Shown: positions 49,491 through 59,324, counted from the first letter of the stretch. The stretch is DNA of 64,000 nt from Cronobacter condimenti 1330 (GCF_001277255.1 NZ_CP012264.1:3038001-3102000); one strand, 5' to 3'. Notes: generated from the sequence alone by a model not told the origin. Program-made: numbers and translations.

Positions 49491-51170
49491 TTACTTCTCC
49501 ATTTCTTGAGTTGAAACGTCACGCACATCCTGTGACGCAATTTTTGCGCCTGGCAGACGACAGGCGTCAGCCTGCGGTACCAGACTGATCTCGACACGCC
49601 GGTTATGCGCACGGCCATCAGGCGTGTCGTTTGATGCAATCGGTCGGCTGTCACCGTAACCCTGCACGGCAAAACAACTCTCCGGTACGTCCCCGGTATC
49701 ACGCATCCAGTTACGGACGGACTCAGCGCGGTGCAAAGACAGGATCTGATTGAGCTGTACGCTGCCGGTATTGTCGGTATGGCCGCTGACTACTATCAGC
49801 CAGCCTGGTTTGGCTTTGATACCCACCAGTGCGTTGACGAGTATTTTGGTTGAGCCGTCTTTGAGTACCGATTTGCCGGAATCGAACAGCGACATGCTGT
49901 CGAGACGGACAATTTTCGGGACCGGTTTCGGTTCAGGGGCGGGTGGTGGTGTCCAGGTATCGATAGCCTGTTGCAAGGCCAGCCAGAGGCGTTGCCCCGG
50001 GTAATAGCCCAGGCTGTAACGCAAAGGCTCTCCCTGACGCTGCCAGCGTTCAAGCAGGAGCGCATCCTGTTTCAGAGCGGTGAGTGATTCCGCCTTAGGA
50101 GGGTAATGGTTCATCGGGATAGCATTCCAGCGCTGTAAATCGGTACTCACCTGACGAATGAGATCACGATTATTGAGTGCAGAAATACCCAGTGCGGTCA
50201 GGGCGCACAGCCACATCAGCAGAACCAGACGACGGGTACGTTGCCCTCCCTGTACCGTCGACGCAAAAGGTGCCAGCAGCGGCAGAACCGGATCCGGGAA
50301 CAGGCTTACCTGCACTGCTGGTCCGGCTTTGCGGGTAAACTGCAAGCAGGTCCGGGAACAGAGCCAGTCGGACCAGACTGACTGAGCCTCTGGATTGACC
50401 ACGCCGAGGCGCATAGCAACGGAAAATGCACGCACGGGCGGCGTTAACCGGTCCGCTTTCTCCAGCTCATGGGTCAGGATATGACGGATGAAGGAAAATG
50501 CCTCCCTGACGGCTGGCAGTGCCAGGATATGGTCATCCGCCTGTTGCCAGTCAATAAATGCCTGAGGCGAATCATTAACCGAACAGACAATCGGCTTATC
50601 ACCACGAACGATTATCCACGGCGTTACAGGCCCGGAAAATTCGGCACTCAACACCACCGGCAGTGTGAAACCTGTCAGGGATTTAATCTGCTTACACTGC
50701 TGGCGGAGCGTTTTCAGTGTGGAACGAAGAACGGCTTCATCCTGATGCTGGTCTGGCAGGCAGCGGTACATCACCGAGAGCTGACCGACCTGGCGCGGGA
50801 ACTGCGTCTGTATGCTGCGGACAACGTCAGTTAACTGGCTGACATCACCGGCCCGTAGCCACCATCCCTGAGCTGTTTTGCGCAAAACGCTTCCCTGGAA
50901 CAGGGTATTCAGTAGGTCACCACATACCAGGACAACGGGCCCCCCGGTGTCGGGTAATGGCAGGTCATCAGCGGTGATGGTGGCATCGGATTCTGGCTCA
51001 TCACGCCGACAATGTTTAAAAACAGTCCAGCCTGCCAGAAGGAGGATCAGAAGAGTGGTCAGTCCTTTAAACACGTTGCCTGTCGGGATGAAATACCAGA
51101 GCAACCACAGCAACGTGACAACGGCGACAAAGGTGTGCAGGGCAACCGGAATAATGACTGATCTACGCAT
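49491..51170 (-). CDS. T6SS OmpA-domain membrane protein
   Basis: From the ATG at 51170, overlapping the tssL stop as TAATG, the protein is 559 aa. It has N-terminal membrane segments (VIIPVALHTFVAVVTLLWLL, LTTLLILLLAGWTVF), another near residue 315, and a C-terminal OmpA peptidoglycan-binding domain (FDSGKSVLKDGS, VVSGHTDNTGS, LSLHRAESVRNWM, NRRVEISL). Such TagL-like or TssL-extension proteins anchor the membrane complex to the cell wall. The TssL upstream lacks its own wall domain, so this protein probably supplies it. The frame upstream to 51233 is not used. Confidence 0.88.
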   Translation of the reverse strand: MRRSVIIPVALHTFVAVVTLLWLLWYFIPTGNVFKGLTTLLILLLAGWTVFKHCRRDEPESDATITADDLPLPDTGGPVVLVCGDLLNTLFQGSVLRKTAQGWWLRAGDVSQLTDVVRSIQTQFPRQVGQLSVMYRCLPDQHQDEAVLRSTLKTLRQQCKQIKSLTGFTLPVVLSAEFSGPVTPWIIVRGDKPIVCSVNDSPQAFIDWQQADDHILALPAVREAFSFIRHILTHELEKADRLTPPVRAFSVAMRLGVVNPEAQSVWSDWLCSRTCLQFTRKAGPAVQVSLFPDPVLPLLAPFASTVQGGQRTRRLVLLMWLCALTALGISALNNRDLIRQVSTDLQRWNAIPMNHYPPKAESLTALKQDALLLERWQRQGEPLRYSLGYYPGQRLWLALQQAIDTWTPPPAPEPKPVPKIVRLDSMSLFDSGKSVLKDGSTKILVNALVGIKAKPGWLIVVSGHTDNTGSVQLNQILSLHRAESVRNWMRDTGDVPESCFAVQGYGDSRPIASNDTPDGRAHNRRVEISLVPQADACRLPGAKIASQDVRDVSTQEMEK

Positions 51171-51859
51171 TAACCACGCAGCTCCGGTATGTGTGCTGAC
51201 AACAGTGCCTGGAGCCACAGATGGCCACCCCACCAGATGACGCCGGTGAGGATGATGGCGAGCGCTATCCAGAACCAGACTGAGCGCATCAGACTCCAGC
51301 GATGTCTCCCCATCCGGTGAATAACCAGAGAAAGGCCTGCATCAGGCGGAGATACCCGCTCAGAGAGGGCTTTGACCACCTCATCCCTCTGCGACTGACT
51401 GACCGCTTTCAGGCTGTACAGTCCTTGAAAGCCCAGGGCTATCACCCGGTGATAGCACGTCAGAACGGCCGGGTTCGGTGAGGGCTGGCGCAGGACCTCA
51501 GCAATGCGGTCCCACAGCGCTTCGCCTGCCCGGAGTGAGCCAAAAAAGCGCGCCTGAAGCGGCGCTTTACGCCAGGCGACCTGGCCCTCATCAATTTTGG
51601 GCTCCTCTTCTTCCTCACTTTTTTCAGGCTTACGGCTCATCACTGTCTCATCAAGCAAAGCGCACTGTGCATAGGAAATATGTTCGACGCTGGCCTCGTC
51701 ATAACCGGCACGCACCAGCGCTTCCCGCACACTTTCAATCTGTTTCACGCACTTGTTGTAAAGCGCAGTGCCATTAAGCGTGACGGCACCCTTTTTAAGC
51801 ATGGTGACGGTGAGCCAGGTCTCCGTCATCAGCTGGTCGATATCGATATCCTGTCTCAT
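51170..51859 (-). CDS. tssL: TssL (DotU-like) inner-membrane protein
   Basis: This 229-aa protein has the DotU layout: IDIDQLMTETWLTVTMLKKG, ISYAQCALLDETVMSR, QARFFGSLRAGEALWDRI, CYHRVIALGFQGLYSL, and a single C-terminal membrane segment (SVWFWIALAIILTGVIWW). TssL links the membrane complex to the baseplate through its cytosolic domain. It lies between tssK (4-bp overlap) and the OmpA-domain gene. Confidence 0.94.
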   Translation of the reverse strand: MRQDIDIDQLMTETWLTVTMLKKGAVTLNGTALYNKCVKQIESVREALVRAGYDEASVEHISYAQCALLDETVMSRKPEKSEEEEEPKIDEGQVAWRKAPLQARFFGSLRAGEALWDRIAEVLRQPSPNPAVLTCYHRVIALGFQGLYSLKAVSQSQRDEVVKALSERVSPPDAGLSLVIHRMGRHRWSLMRSVWFWIALAIILTGVIWWGGHLWLQALLSAHIPELRG

Positions 51860-53205
51860 GAGCGCAATACCGCAAACAGTTCAAGTTCAAGCGCGCCAAG
51901 CAACTCCGGTACATAGAACATACACACGCCCTGCTCCTGCATTTCATGCGCAGCGGGGCTTTCCATATCAAGTGCGAAATACTGGTTTTCCATGCGTACA
52001 GGCAACGCAGCCGGGACCCTGCTCACCGGAATCAAAGGGATCCCCTTGAGTGCCGCACCATAGATCTCGGTGACATCATCTGGTGAACCCGCCTGACAAA
52101 GTGCAGGGAATTTCTCGGCGACCTGCCAGGCCGGGATATCCGAGCGCACAGAGAGCCAGAGGTCGGCCTCTTCACGCAGGCGGATATCATGGAGGTTGGC
52201 CTTCCAGGTCTGTCCGTCCGGGCGGGACATCTCCAGAGCAATAACCCGGGATGGCAGACTGGCCTCCAGCAAACCCGTTATCAGGTCAAACAGCGGAGGA
52301 AACGCATTGGCCGGTTCCTCGTGGTCATAACCTGGTATGGCGTCAACATCATGGTCCAGTGAAAAGGTCAGCATACTCCCTGCCAGACGAGCGAGCTCCG
52401 CCCACACCTGTTCAGGTGGGCGGGAAGGAAAACGTTCGTATTCTGTCAGCACTCTGGCGTGAGAATTCAGTGCATTCAGTAACCAGAAAAGGGAAACATC
52501 GGCGACGGCAAAATCGGCGAGCCTTTCGTTGCTTTCACGACGCATCGTCATCAGACGCTGGCGTCGGGAGCGTAACTGACGATTAAGCAGCATCAGACGT
52601 TCGCGCAGGATCGGGCTTGCCCCAAATAACGCCACTGGAGGAATAAAAGACGGATCCTGTCGCCACACTTTTTGCTCATCCCGGATCAATCTTGCTACCG
52701 GGCACACTTTCCACGAATCATTGCTTTCATGGGCAAACCGGATGCTGAAATTAAACCGGGCAACGGCCATGGACTCTTCCTCAGAGCCAAAGGCATCCTG
52801 CAACGTTACCCACTCTTCCCGATAGCGAAGCGGCCTGTTTGCACTGATGCCTTCCTGTTCTACGTTGGCAACACCTGGCTGCATGTGGGGAAGTGCGATG
52901 ACGACAGTTACCGCATCACGACCTGCCAGCTGGCTGGCATCTAACTCACGCGGCGCCGGAGGCAGATCGCTTCTTTGGGCATCAATCAGAGAACCATCTT
53001 CCAGCCAGAGGCGTAACTGCGTAATCTGGATCAGGCCGGACGAAAGAAGACTGTCATTAAACTCAATCTTTTCCACACCCCAGGGGAATGGGGATGCCAG
53101 CGCTGATGCACCGGCACTGCGAAAAGACTCCCATTCAGCCTGCTGCTGGAACTGTTGAGGGGACAGTAAAGCCCCCTCGTTCCACAGTGGACGATAAATT
53201 TTCAT
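51856..53205 (-). CDS. tssK: TssK baseplate connector
   Basis: This 449-aa protein starts IYRPLWNEGALLSPQQFQQQ and contains VEKIEFNDSLLSSGLIQIT, REEWVTLQDAFGSEEESMAV, ALNSHARVLTEYERFPSRPPE, and LRVPAAL-like beta regions, typical of TssK. Trimers of TssK connect the TssFG wedges to TssL and TssM. It sits between tssC and tssL and is intact. Confidence 0.94.
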   Translation of the reverse strand: MKIYRPLWNEGALLSPQQFQQQAEWESFRSAGASALASPFPWGVEKIEFNDSLLSSGLIQITQLRLWLEDGSLIDAQRSDLPPAPRELDASQLAGRDAVTVVIALPHMQPGVANVEQEGISANRPLRYREEWVTLQDAFGSEEESMAVARFNFSIRFAHESNDSWKVCPVARLIRDEQKVWRQDPSFIPPVALFGASPILRERLMLLNRQLRSRRQRLMTMRRESNERLADFAVADVSLFWLLNALNSHARVLTEYERFPSRPPEQVWAELARLAGSMLTFSLDHDVDAIPGYDHEEPANAFPPLFDLITGLLEASLPSRVIALEMSRPDGQTWKANLHDIRLREEADLWLSVRSDIPAWQVAEKFPALCQAGSPDDVTEIYGAALKGIPLIPVSRVPAALPVRMENQYFALDMESPAAHEMQEQGVCMFYVPELLGALELELFAVLRS

Positions 53206-53217
53206 CCCTGCCCTGCC

Positions 53218-54762
53218 TTATGCTTTTGCTTTAGGCATCTGGGATACCAGCGACAGATTGACGTCCATCCCTTCCACCTGGAAGTGCGGCACCGCGTACA
53301 GTTTCACACGGAAGAAGCCCGGGTTATCCTCGATGTCTTCAACGATGACTTTGGCATCGCGAAGCGGATGGGATGCCTGCAGTTCGTCGCCCGGATCGGT
53401 CATTTCGGTCACCAGACCGCGCACCCAGGTGTTGAGTTCCAGCTCCAGCAGACGGCGGTCTTTGGTGGTGCCGATGTTCTCGCGCTGAATCAGCTTCAGA
53501 TAGTGCGCGATACGCGACAGCAGGAAGATGTAAGGCAGACGGGCGTTGATGCGGCTATTGGCGGTGGCATCGGCAGTGTCATAAATAGCCGGTTTCTGGG
53601 TTGAATTCGCCGAGAAGAAGCAGGCGTAATCGCGGTTCTTGTAGTACGACAGCGGGATGAAGCCAAGATTGGAGAACTCAAATTCACGGGTCTCCGGTAT
53701 CATGACTTCCGACGGAATTTTCACCTGATTGCCGGTACCGAGGTCGTAGAGGTGAATTGGCAGGTCCTTCACCGCACCACCGGCCTGTGGACCGCGAATT
53801 TGCACGCACCAGCCATTGTTGATAAAGCTCTTCACCATGTTGGCGGCAAAGGCAAACGAGGCGCTGGTCCAGAGATACTTCTCGTGGTCCGGGCCTTTGA
53901 CCTGCTCGATATAGTTGAAGCTGCGTACCGGCACCGTGTCCGGACCATACGGCAGACGACCCAGCACACGCGGCATCACCAGACCCAGGTAGCGGGAGTC
54001 CTCAGAGTCACGGAATGCTTTCCATTTGATATATTCAGCGCGGTCAAAATAGTTACCGATGTCTTTAATAGCAGCGACTTCTTCCATCGAGGTCTTATTG
54101 AAGAATTTCGGCCCGGCAGAGCCGATAAAGGGCATATGGGCAGCCGCAGACACTTTGGAGATATTACGCATCAGCGCCACATCCTGCGCAGAGGCGTCAA
54201 ATTCATACGCCGAAATTACCGCCCCAATCGGCTCTCCGCCGGGCTGATCGTACTCACTCACATATGTGTGCCAGTACAATCCGCTCTGGATAATTTCCGG
54301 TGAATCCTCAAAATCCTGACGCAGGTCTTCTTTGGCAATATCCAGAATTTCGGTGCGCACGTTCTGGCGGTAATCGGTGTTATCCACCAGGTGCTTCATT
54401 CCGCGCCACAGGCTTTCCACTTTCTGAAATTCAGGGCTGTGCATCACTGCATCAAGCTGACGGCTAATCTGGTAATCCAGCTCAGCGATATGGTGGTCAA
54501 TTAACGTCTTGTCGAGCTTTTCCACTTTCTGACCGGACTTCGTCAGGCACTGCAGAAAGACCTGCACCCCGGCGGTAATACGCTCGTTCGCATCGGCTTC
54601 CGCCATCGCGGCTTCATCCTGCCAGATGCTCAGGTCGCTCAGGCCGGTTGCAGGCATCAGGTTGATTTTCTCAAACAGGGAGGCATACACCCCGTTATCA
54701 GTGGAACGTTCCCGGACGAGTGTCTCGCCGCCGGAGACAGCATTTTCATTCTGTACAGACAT
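53218..54762 (-). CDS. tssC: TssC sheath large subunit
   Basis: The protein from the ATG at 54762 (AGGA eight bases upstream) begins MSVQNENAVSGGETLVRERS and is about 514 aa. A TTG at 54789 lengthens it without a good site. Features include LDYQISRQLDAVMHSPEFQ, VESLWRGMKHLVDNTDYRQN, GAVISAYEFDASAQDVAL and a C-terminal FFRVKLYAVPHFQVEGMDV. With TssB it forms the contractile sheath and carries the handle domain recognised by ClpV. Confidence 0.95.
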   Translation of the reverse strand: MSVQNENAVSGGETLVRERSTDNGVYASLFEKINLMPATGLSDLSIWQDEAAMAEADANERITAGVQVFLQCLTKSGQKVEKLDKTLIDHHIAELDYQISRQLDAVMHSPEFQKVESLWRGMKHLVDNTDYRQNVRTEILDIAKEDLRQDFEDSPEIIQSGLYWHTYVSEYDQPGGEPIGAVISAYEFDASAQDVALMRNISKVSAAAHMPFIGSAGPKFFNKTSMEEVAAIKDIGNYFDRAEYIKWKAFRDSEDSRYLGLVMPRVLGRLPYGPDTVPVRSFNYIEQVKGPDHEKYLWTSASFAFAANMVKSFINNGWCVQIRGPQAGGAVKDLPIHLYDLGTGNQVKIPSEVMIPETREFEFSNLGFIPLSYYKNRDYACFFSANSTQKPAIYDTADATANSRINARLPYIFLLSRIAHYLKLIQRENIGTTKDRRLLELELNTWVRGLVTEMTDPGDELQASHPLRDAKVIVEDIEDNPGFFRVKLYAVPHFQVEGMDVNLSLVSQMPKAKA

Positions 54763-54792
54763 CAGCATAATCCTGTGTTGGTCCGTCAATAA

Positions 54793-55290
54793 TCAGGCGT
54801 GTTTCGGTGCCAGAGCGGCGATTTCATTACGCAGTTCGTTGCTCAGTGCCGGGTCGCGTAAGATCAGTTCCAGCTCTTTGCGGAACATGGAATTATCGAG
54901 AAGATTAGATTTGAGGTCGCGCAGCAGGCTGCGCATGGCGAGCATAGCTTTTAATTGCGGGATTTGACGAGCCACCTGCTCTGGCTCGAAGTCTTTCATA
55001 TTCCGGAAATCAAGGCGGATATTTTCTTCGCTGCCGTCATTAGCCAGTGTATTTTCCACCGTCAGATTGACCTGCGGAGAGAACTCGCTCAAAACGCTGT
55101 CAAAGTTATTTTTATTAATGCCAACTTTTTCACGCGCTGATAATGGGCTATTTTCACGACCATTGCTGAAATCACCTACTGTCAGTAATTTCAGGGGTAA
55201 CTCAACTTTTTTCTGCGCACCACCCGTGTGTAGCGATAACTTAAGATTAATACGCGCTTTAGGCACTTCATTCTGAAACGAATCAGACAT
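54793..55290 (-). CDS. tssB: TssB sheath small subunit
   Basis: This 165-aa protein begins MSDSFQNEVPKARINLKLSL and contains KKVELPLKLLTVGDFSNG, NLTVENTLAND, and the ClpV/TssC contact helix QIPQLKAMLAMRSLLRDLKS. It opens the T6SS operon. Its stop lies 30 bp before the preferred tssC start. Confidence 0.95.
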   Translation of the reverse strand: MSDSFQNEVPKARINLKLSLHTGGAQKKVELPLKLLTVGDFSNGRENSPLSAREKVGINKNNFDSVLSEFSPQVNLTVENTLANDGSEENIRLDFRNMKDFEPEQVARQIPQLKAMLAMRSLLRDLKSNLLDNSMFRKELELILRDPALSNELRNEIAALAPKHA

Positions 55291-55773
55291 ACCCCACTCC
55301 CTTTCAACCAGTGATTGAATACCGAAAATGACACTCCTTTACAAACAGCATTGTGGTGCAAATGACTTATTTAGATCAGTGACCTAGATCAACATACTTA
55401 ATAAACGCAAATAAGGAGCATTTTACTCCGTTAACGGACTAGCGTTGATGCAGGATTCAGGATAGGGAGAAAAGAAGCTGACAAGGGCAGGCAGATAAGA
55501 GAAAATATTCAACTGAACACAAAGAGGAAATCAAACTTCTGTGAAAAAGATATTCCTCTCGCCACATATCTCAATGCAGCAAATTGTAACTAAAAGAAAA
55601 TGAGCGAATCCTGCCACCATTCAACCCCGCATCCATCCTCGTCCTTTTATTATTTCCACGACCATTAAGTTATATATAAATCACGCTATACCCCATAAAG
55701 AATATATTAACAAAACAAATAATACGAGCATGAATCATGAATTCATTGGCGAAACAGATCGAATTCCAAAAAA
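55291..55773. promoter_or_regulatory. Upstream region of the T6SS operon, no gene seen
   Basis: This A+T-rich region of about 480 bp should hold the promoter of tssB. No sigma-54 type GG-N10-GC pair was recognised on the minus strand. A repeated word, TAGATCA, occurs twice near 55371-55392 (TAGATCAGTGACCTAGATCA) and could be a regulator site. Nothing else is identified. Confidence 0.35.
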
Positions 55774-56323
55774 TTGCTCCATCAAAACGATCTGACTTTT
55801 AAAAAGTGTCTGTCAGCATCCGCACTCATTGATGCCTCCCATTCAGAGGGAATTATGGAAGACGCTTCATTGGTGGATGACCGTCAATTACCGTTATCGA
55901 AAGCCTGGAACAGTGCCATCAGGGGAGGTGAATTGTCGATACCGGCATATCAGCTCTCCAACCGCTGGCTAAAAAGGTGGTGACATTAACCGCCGGGCTG
56001 AACGTTTTATCAGGCTGGAGACATTACGGGTGGCCGGTCTGACGCTAAGTGCGGCGTTGTGCGGCCAGTCGGTATTTATCGTGCGGGTCTGCCAGCTGCG
56101 GCGGCTGGCGGTCATGCTGACGGTGGGGGAAGAGGATTTACGTACGGAGGCGACGCAGCAACTGGCGGTTGAAGCGCTGTCTGGCGAGCAAGGGGAAGTC
56201 TGGCTGCGCCGTCGTGCCGGTTCTCTGTTTCTGACGCTCCCCAATGAGCTTTACCGCACGTTTCAGGCCGGGCAGCAGTTTCACCGGCGTTACGTTGCCC
56301 CGCAGTGTCATCAACGAGTTTGA
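55774..56323 (+). pseudogene. Unrecognised decayed plus-strand gene(s)
   Basis: Two plus-strand frames, 55774-55983 (SASALIDASHSEGIMEDASL) and, from about 55991, ADINRRAERFIRLETLRVAG with LSAALCGQSVFIVRVCQLRR, FLTLPNELYR, look protein-like and G+C-rich but overlap imperfectly and are broken by stops and shifts. I do not recognise either. They run directly into the DUF4942 remnant, so the stretch is likely scrap of a prophage or plasmid-like cassette. Confidence 0.4.
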
Positions 56324-56702
56324 AAGCCTGAGCTGGAACTATCGCTCCAACTGCCTGTGCTATTTTGGGAAGAAAATCATCGTGGAGTCGGTGGTCAGGT
56401 ATGACCGGTGGGGATTTCACTTCAGCCGCGGCTCACGCAGCAATCAGCTAGTTGACCTGGAGCGAATGCTACACCTGCTGGACGGTAAGTCGGTGCCCGA
56501 TAACCGGGCGGATATTGCGTCACGCCTCGATAGCCGCGTTAGTCAGCACGGGAAAAGTGCGAAAGACTAATGCGATGATTATCTGTCGATACGCTATTTC
56601 CAGAAAGGCTCCGCATACATTACCTTCAGGCGTCCAGACCTGGTGGAGAAGATGAACGACACCATCGCAAAACACTATCCGGGAATACTAACGAAGAGAT
56701 AA
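56244..56702 (+). pseudogene. DUF4942-family gene fragment with in-frame stop
   Basis: The frame from about 56285 reads LPRSVINEFESLSWNYRSNC, CYFGKKIIVESVVRYDRWGF, SNQLVDLERMLHLLDGKSVP. A TAA at about 56568 is followed in the same frame by DDYLSIRYFQKGSAYITFRR and PDLVEKMNDTIAKHYPG before the final stop. This is the C-terminal part of DUF4942 proteins, found in enterobacterial mobile cassettes near toxin-antitoxin genes. The N-terminal methylase-like part is absent. The function of the family is not established. Confidence 0.78.
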
Positions 56703-57189
56703 GTATGTTCAAGTATTTCTGAAATGGTGTAACTATCCCTGCTCTCAACATAATCAGGCTGCAGTTTCAGATGATTTAATTTTTGACTCCTGAATAGCCA
56801 AACAAGTTTGCGGGTACAATTGAGGGTGCCATCTTTAACGAATTAATATATTTTCTTTAATAACAATAAATTAGATTGTAAGCTCGATTTCTGCTGTGAC
56901 ACCATGTTGGTCGTCACGCCACTCAATGCTTCATGCAAAAGCTTGTCTGATCCCTCGTTAGCCGCTGACCTCACTCACGCCTGTTGCCCCGACGCTTTGA
57001 GCCAACATTAACATCTGGAAATTTAGGATACGGTGGAGGTTTCAGTATATTTTCGCTGCTTGCTAATATTTCGGATGGCGCTGCGATGGCAAAAAATCCA
57101 CCGGCCTGACCTGCGCTTAACCAAGCACAGAATATAACATCCGTTTCTGTGTTATCATGCCGACGATAGAAAACCCTAGAGGCATAAAA
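56703..57189. other. AT-rich gap with one doubtful minus frame
   Basis: About 490 bp of A+T-rich DNA between two decayed genes. A minus-strand frame at 56971-57222 (83 aa, containing CAWLSAGQAGGFFAIAAPSE and KPPPYPKFPDVNVG) looks faintly protein-like and could be the end of a lost gene, but its start lies inside the next plus-strand gene and it has no ribosome site I trust. No RNA gene was found. Confidence 0.3.
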
Positions 57190-57808
57190 ATGTATCCTTA
57201 TTCCTTTTATTTCTACCGCCATACCGGTTCAGCCCTTTATTATTCAAAAATAAGTAACCCTGCCTGAAACCAAACAACAGCTTAAAAACAGACTGATCGA
57301 TGGTCTGGCTCTTTATCTTCAACAAGGTTATATAGATCCCTATTATTTCAATCCTTGTTGTGAAGATGAAGGTGCCGAAGAAGCGGATGATTACCTGCGT
57401 AAGCTTGACTCGCTCGATATAGACACGGCTGCTTTTTTCAAAAAGAGAATAGTCACATCAAGCGTTATAACAAACGGTCTATTTAAATCCTCATGCCTGA
57501 ACGAGCTACTTTTATCAGAAATATATAGATCTCATGCTATAAATTATCTGGTTAAAAATCATCACGATTTATTGTCTGAACCCTTAAAAGCGACCATGTT
57601 TTATTTTATTTGCGCTAAAAACGATCCTTGCGATCATGAGAGTGTTCCTGCAGCGCTAATTACAGGAATCAAAAGCCGTTATAAAAAAATTATAGAAGAG
57701 AACTTTTCACCTCGTTACCAGGGGTTGTCACCGTATGAAATATTAACAGATTATGAATTATCCGCGCTAACGGCCGAATATGATGCCCTCTGTAAAGCGT
57801 ATACTTAA
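57190..57808 (+). pseudogene. Frameshifted gene of unknown function (about 205 codons)
   Basis: An ATG at 57190 with AGAGG upstream begins MYPYSFYFYRHTGSALYYSK and stops at 57267. In another frame the sequence is open from 57251 to 57808 (PETKQQLKNRLIDGLALYLQ, GYIDPYYFNPCCEDE, LLSEIYRSHAINYLVKNHHD, SPYEILTDYELSALT) but without a normal start codon. One indel near 57255-57262 would join them. The joined protein is cytosolic, helical and acidic. It is not recognised. A+T-rich composition and its place in decayed island DNA suggest an immunity or toxin-linked gene. Confidence 0.5.
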
Positions 57809-58050
57809 TGGCTATATTTAAAAAGATATCAATGAGATAAAAAAAGGCATCCCACCCATATTAATCACAACGCTAACAACGCTCCAACAGAAGATTAATC
57901 TCGCTTACACAACTTAATCATATGCACAAAGCATATAACATCCTCTTCCTATTTAAGAACAGCATTCGATTTATTTATTCAGCTTAGAAGCTATGATGCT
58001 CCGCCGTTATACAACCACTTAATAATTATAGTGCTTACAAGGAAGATAAA

Positions 58051-58746
58051 ATGTTGAGAAAAAATGCGGCTGAGTTTTTCGGCACATTCTGGCTGGTATT
58101 CGGTGGCTGCGGGAGCGCTGTGCTGGCTGCCGCTTTCCCTGAACTGGGCATTGGTTTTACAGGAGTAGCGCTTGCGTTTGGTCTTACCGTCATAACGATG
58201 GCCTATGCCGTAGGGCATATTTCCGGCGGGCATTTTAACCCTGCCGTCACGCTGGGTTTGTGGGCAGGTGGACGCATTACCTTTCAGGAGGTTATTCCAT
58301 ACATTCTTTCCCAGGTCATCGGCGGTATTGCTGCGGCAGGCGTACTCTATGCCATTGCGAGCGGCAAAGCAGGCTTTGACGCCGTTGCCAGCGGTTTTGC
58401 CGCCAACGGCTACGGCGAACACTCACCGGATGGTTATAGCCTTTCAGCTGCAATCCTGACGGAACTGGTGCTGACGGCCTTCTTCCTGCTGATTATCCAC
58501 GGCGCCACGGATAAAAACGCGCCGGCGAAATTCGCGCCGCTGGCGATTGGTCTGGCCCTGACGCTGATTCATCTCATCAGCATTCCCGTCACCAATACGT
58601 CGGTTAACCCTGCGAGAAGCACGGCAGTTGCTATTTTCCAGGGCGGCTGGGCTTTACAGCAATTGTGGGTGTTCTGGATAGTTCCGATGGTGGGCGGCGT
58701 AGTGGGCGGCCTGATTTATCGTTTTCTATTGCAGAGTAAAGACTGA
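58051..58746 (+). CDS. aqpZ: Aquaporin Z
   Basis: This 231-aa protein is an orthodox water channel: six membrane segments, two pore motifs HFNPAVT (about residues 61-67) and SVNPARS (about 184-190), the selectivity-filter Arg in the second, and EFFGTFWLVFGGCGSAV at the N-terminus. It starts at the first ATG with GGAAG upstream. It mediates rapid water flux in osmotic shifts. A hairpin terminator follows. The minus-strand frame opposite it is a shadow. The 57809-58050 gap upstream holds nothing else. Confidence 0.96.
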   Translation: MLRKNAAEFFGTFWLVFGGCGSAVLAAAFPELGIGFTGVALAFGLTVITMAYAVGHISGGHFNPAVTLGLWAGGRITFQEVIPYILSQVIGGIAAAGVLYAIASGKAGFDAVASGFAANGYGEHSPDGYSLSAAILTELVLTAFFLLIIHGATDKNAPAKFAPLAIGLALTLIHLISIPVTNTSVNPARSTAVAIFQGGWALQQLWVFWIVPMVGGVVGGLIYRFLLQSKD

Positions 58747-58817
58747 TTACGCTTCTTTGCCGCGAGTCTGTACGACGCTAATAAAAACCCGGTGTAAACA
58801 TTACGCATCTTTATTTA

Positions 58818-58840
58818 AAGGCCCCGAAAGGGGCTTTTAA
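58818..58840 (+). terminator. Terminator after aqpZ
   Basis: GCCCC (58821-58825) pairs with GGGGC (58830-58834) around a GAAA tetraloop, flanked by AAAG and CTTTT, so it can work in both directions. It lies about 75 bp after the aqpZ stop. Confidence 0.88.
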
Positions 58841-58868
58841 ATATTCGGGAATGTTTATTGCGCCAAAT

Positions 58869-59213
58869 TCATGGGATCGAGAGGTTCGCTTCAATAATGC
58901 GTTCTCGTTCATCGCGCGGATTGTCCACGCTGTAATACGCAACATATTTCTGCCGCTTTCGAAATGATATCCAAACGTCGGCAGGCATTTGCCAGACTGC
59001 GGGTAAAAGACAGGCTCTCGAAAGATTTTACGAAAATTTTCGCCCCCAGCGCGTTATCCATAATCTGGACAGACGACAGGCTATCCCCGCTCGCCACGCG
59101 GTAAGTTATGCATGGCGTATAGCGGGCCAGGCCTGCACATCCGGTAATCGATCGCCTGGCCCTGCATAGCCGGACAAAAACACTAGCGCACACCCCAGAA
59201 AACCCTTTTTCAT
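58869..59213 (-). pseudogene. Broken lipoprotein gene resembling T6SS immunity lipoproteins
   Basis: The ATG at 59213 has an AAGAGG site and begins MKKGFLGCALVFLSGYAGPGDRL-like sequence; the SGYAGPGDRLP block corresponds to SGCxGPGDRLP of a family of putative T6SS immunity lipoproteins (DUF7480-like), but the lipid-anchor Cys is Tyr. The frame stops after about 35 codons. Other frames then continue SLSSVQIMDN, KCLPTFGYHFESG and, after another one-base shift, YVAYYSVDNPRDERERIIEA to 58869. At least two indels are needed to restore it. It is dead, but shows that immunity-type genes reached beyond aqpZ. Confidence 0.65.
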
Positions 59214-59261
59214 TTTTACCTCTTCCGATAACGATGCTCAGATACTCCCATACCCGCACTA

Positions 59262-59293
59262 TAAAAAAACCCACCGCATTAACGGTGGGTTTT
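59262..59293 (-). terminator. Terminator of the bud operon
   Basis: CCCACCG at 59270-59276 pairs with CGGTGGG at 59283-59289; the minus-strand product ends in seven or more T residues. It lies about 35 bp after the budC stop. Confidence 0.9.
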
Positions 59294-59324
59294 CGGACAT
59301 GCCGAAAAAGGTAGATGATAAGGA

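Noticed and set aside
56112..56420. Minus-strand frames over the DUF4942 remnant
   Set aside because: The plus strand shows family homology; the minus frames are low-complexity and unsupported.
57991..58422. 143-codon minus-strand frame opposite aqpZ
   Set aside because: aqpZ has both NPA motifs and six membrane segments; the opposite frame has no domain.
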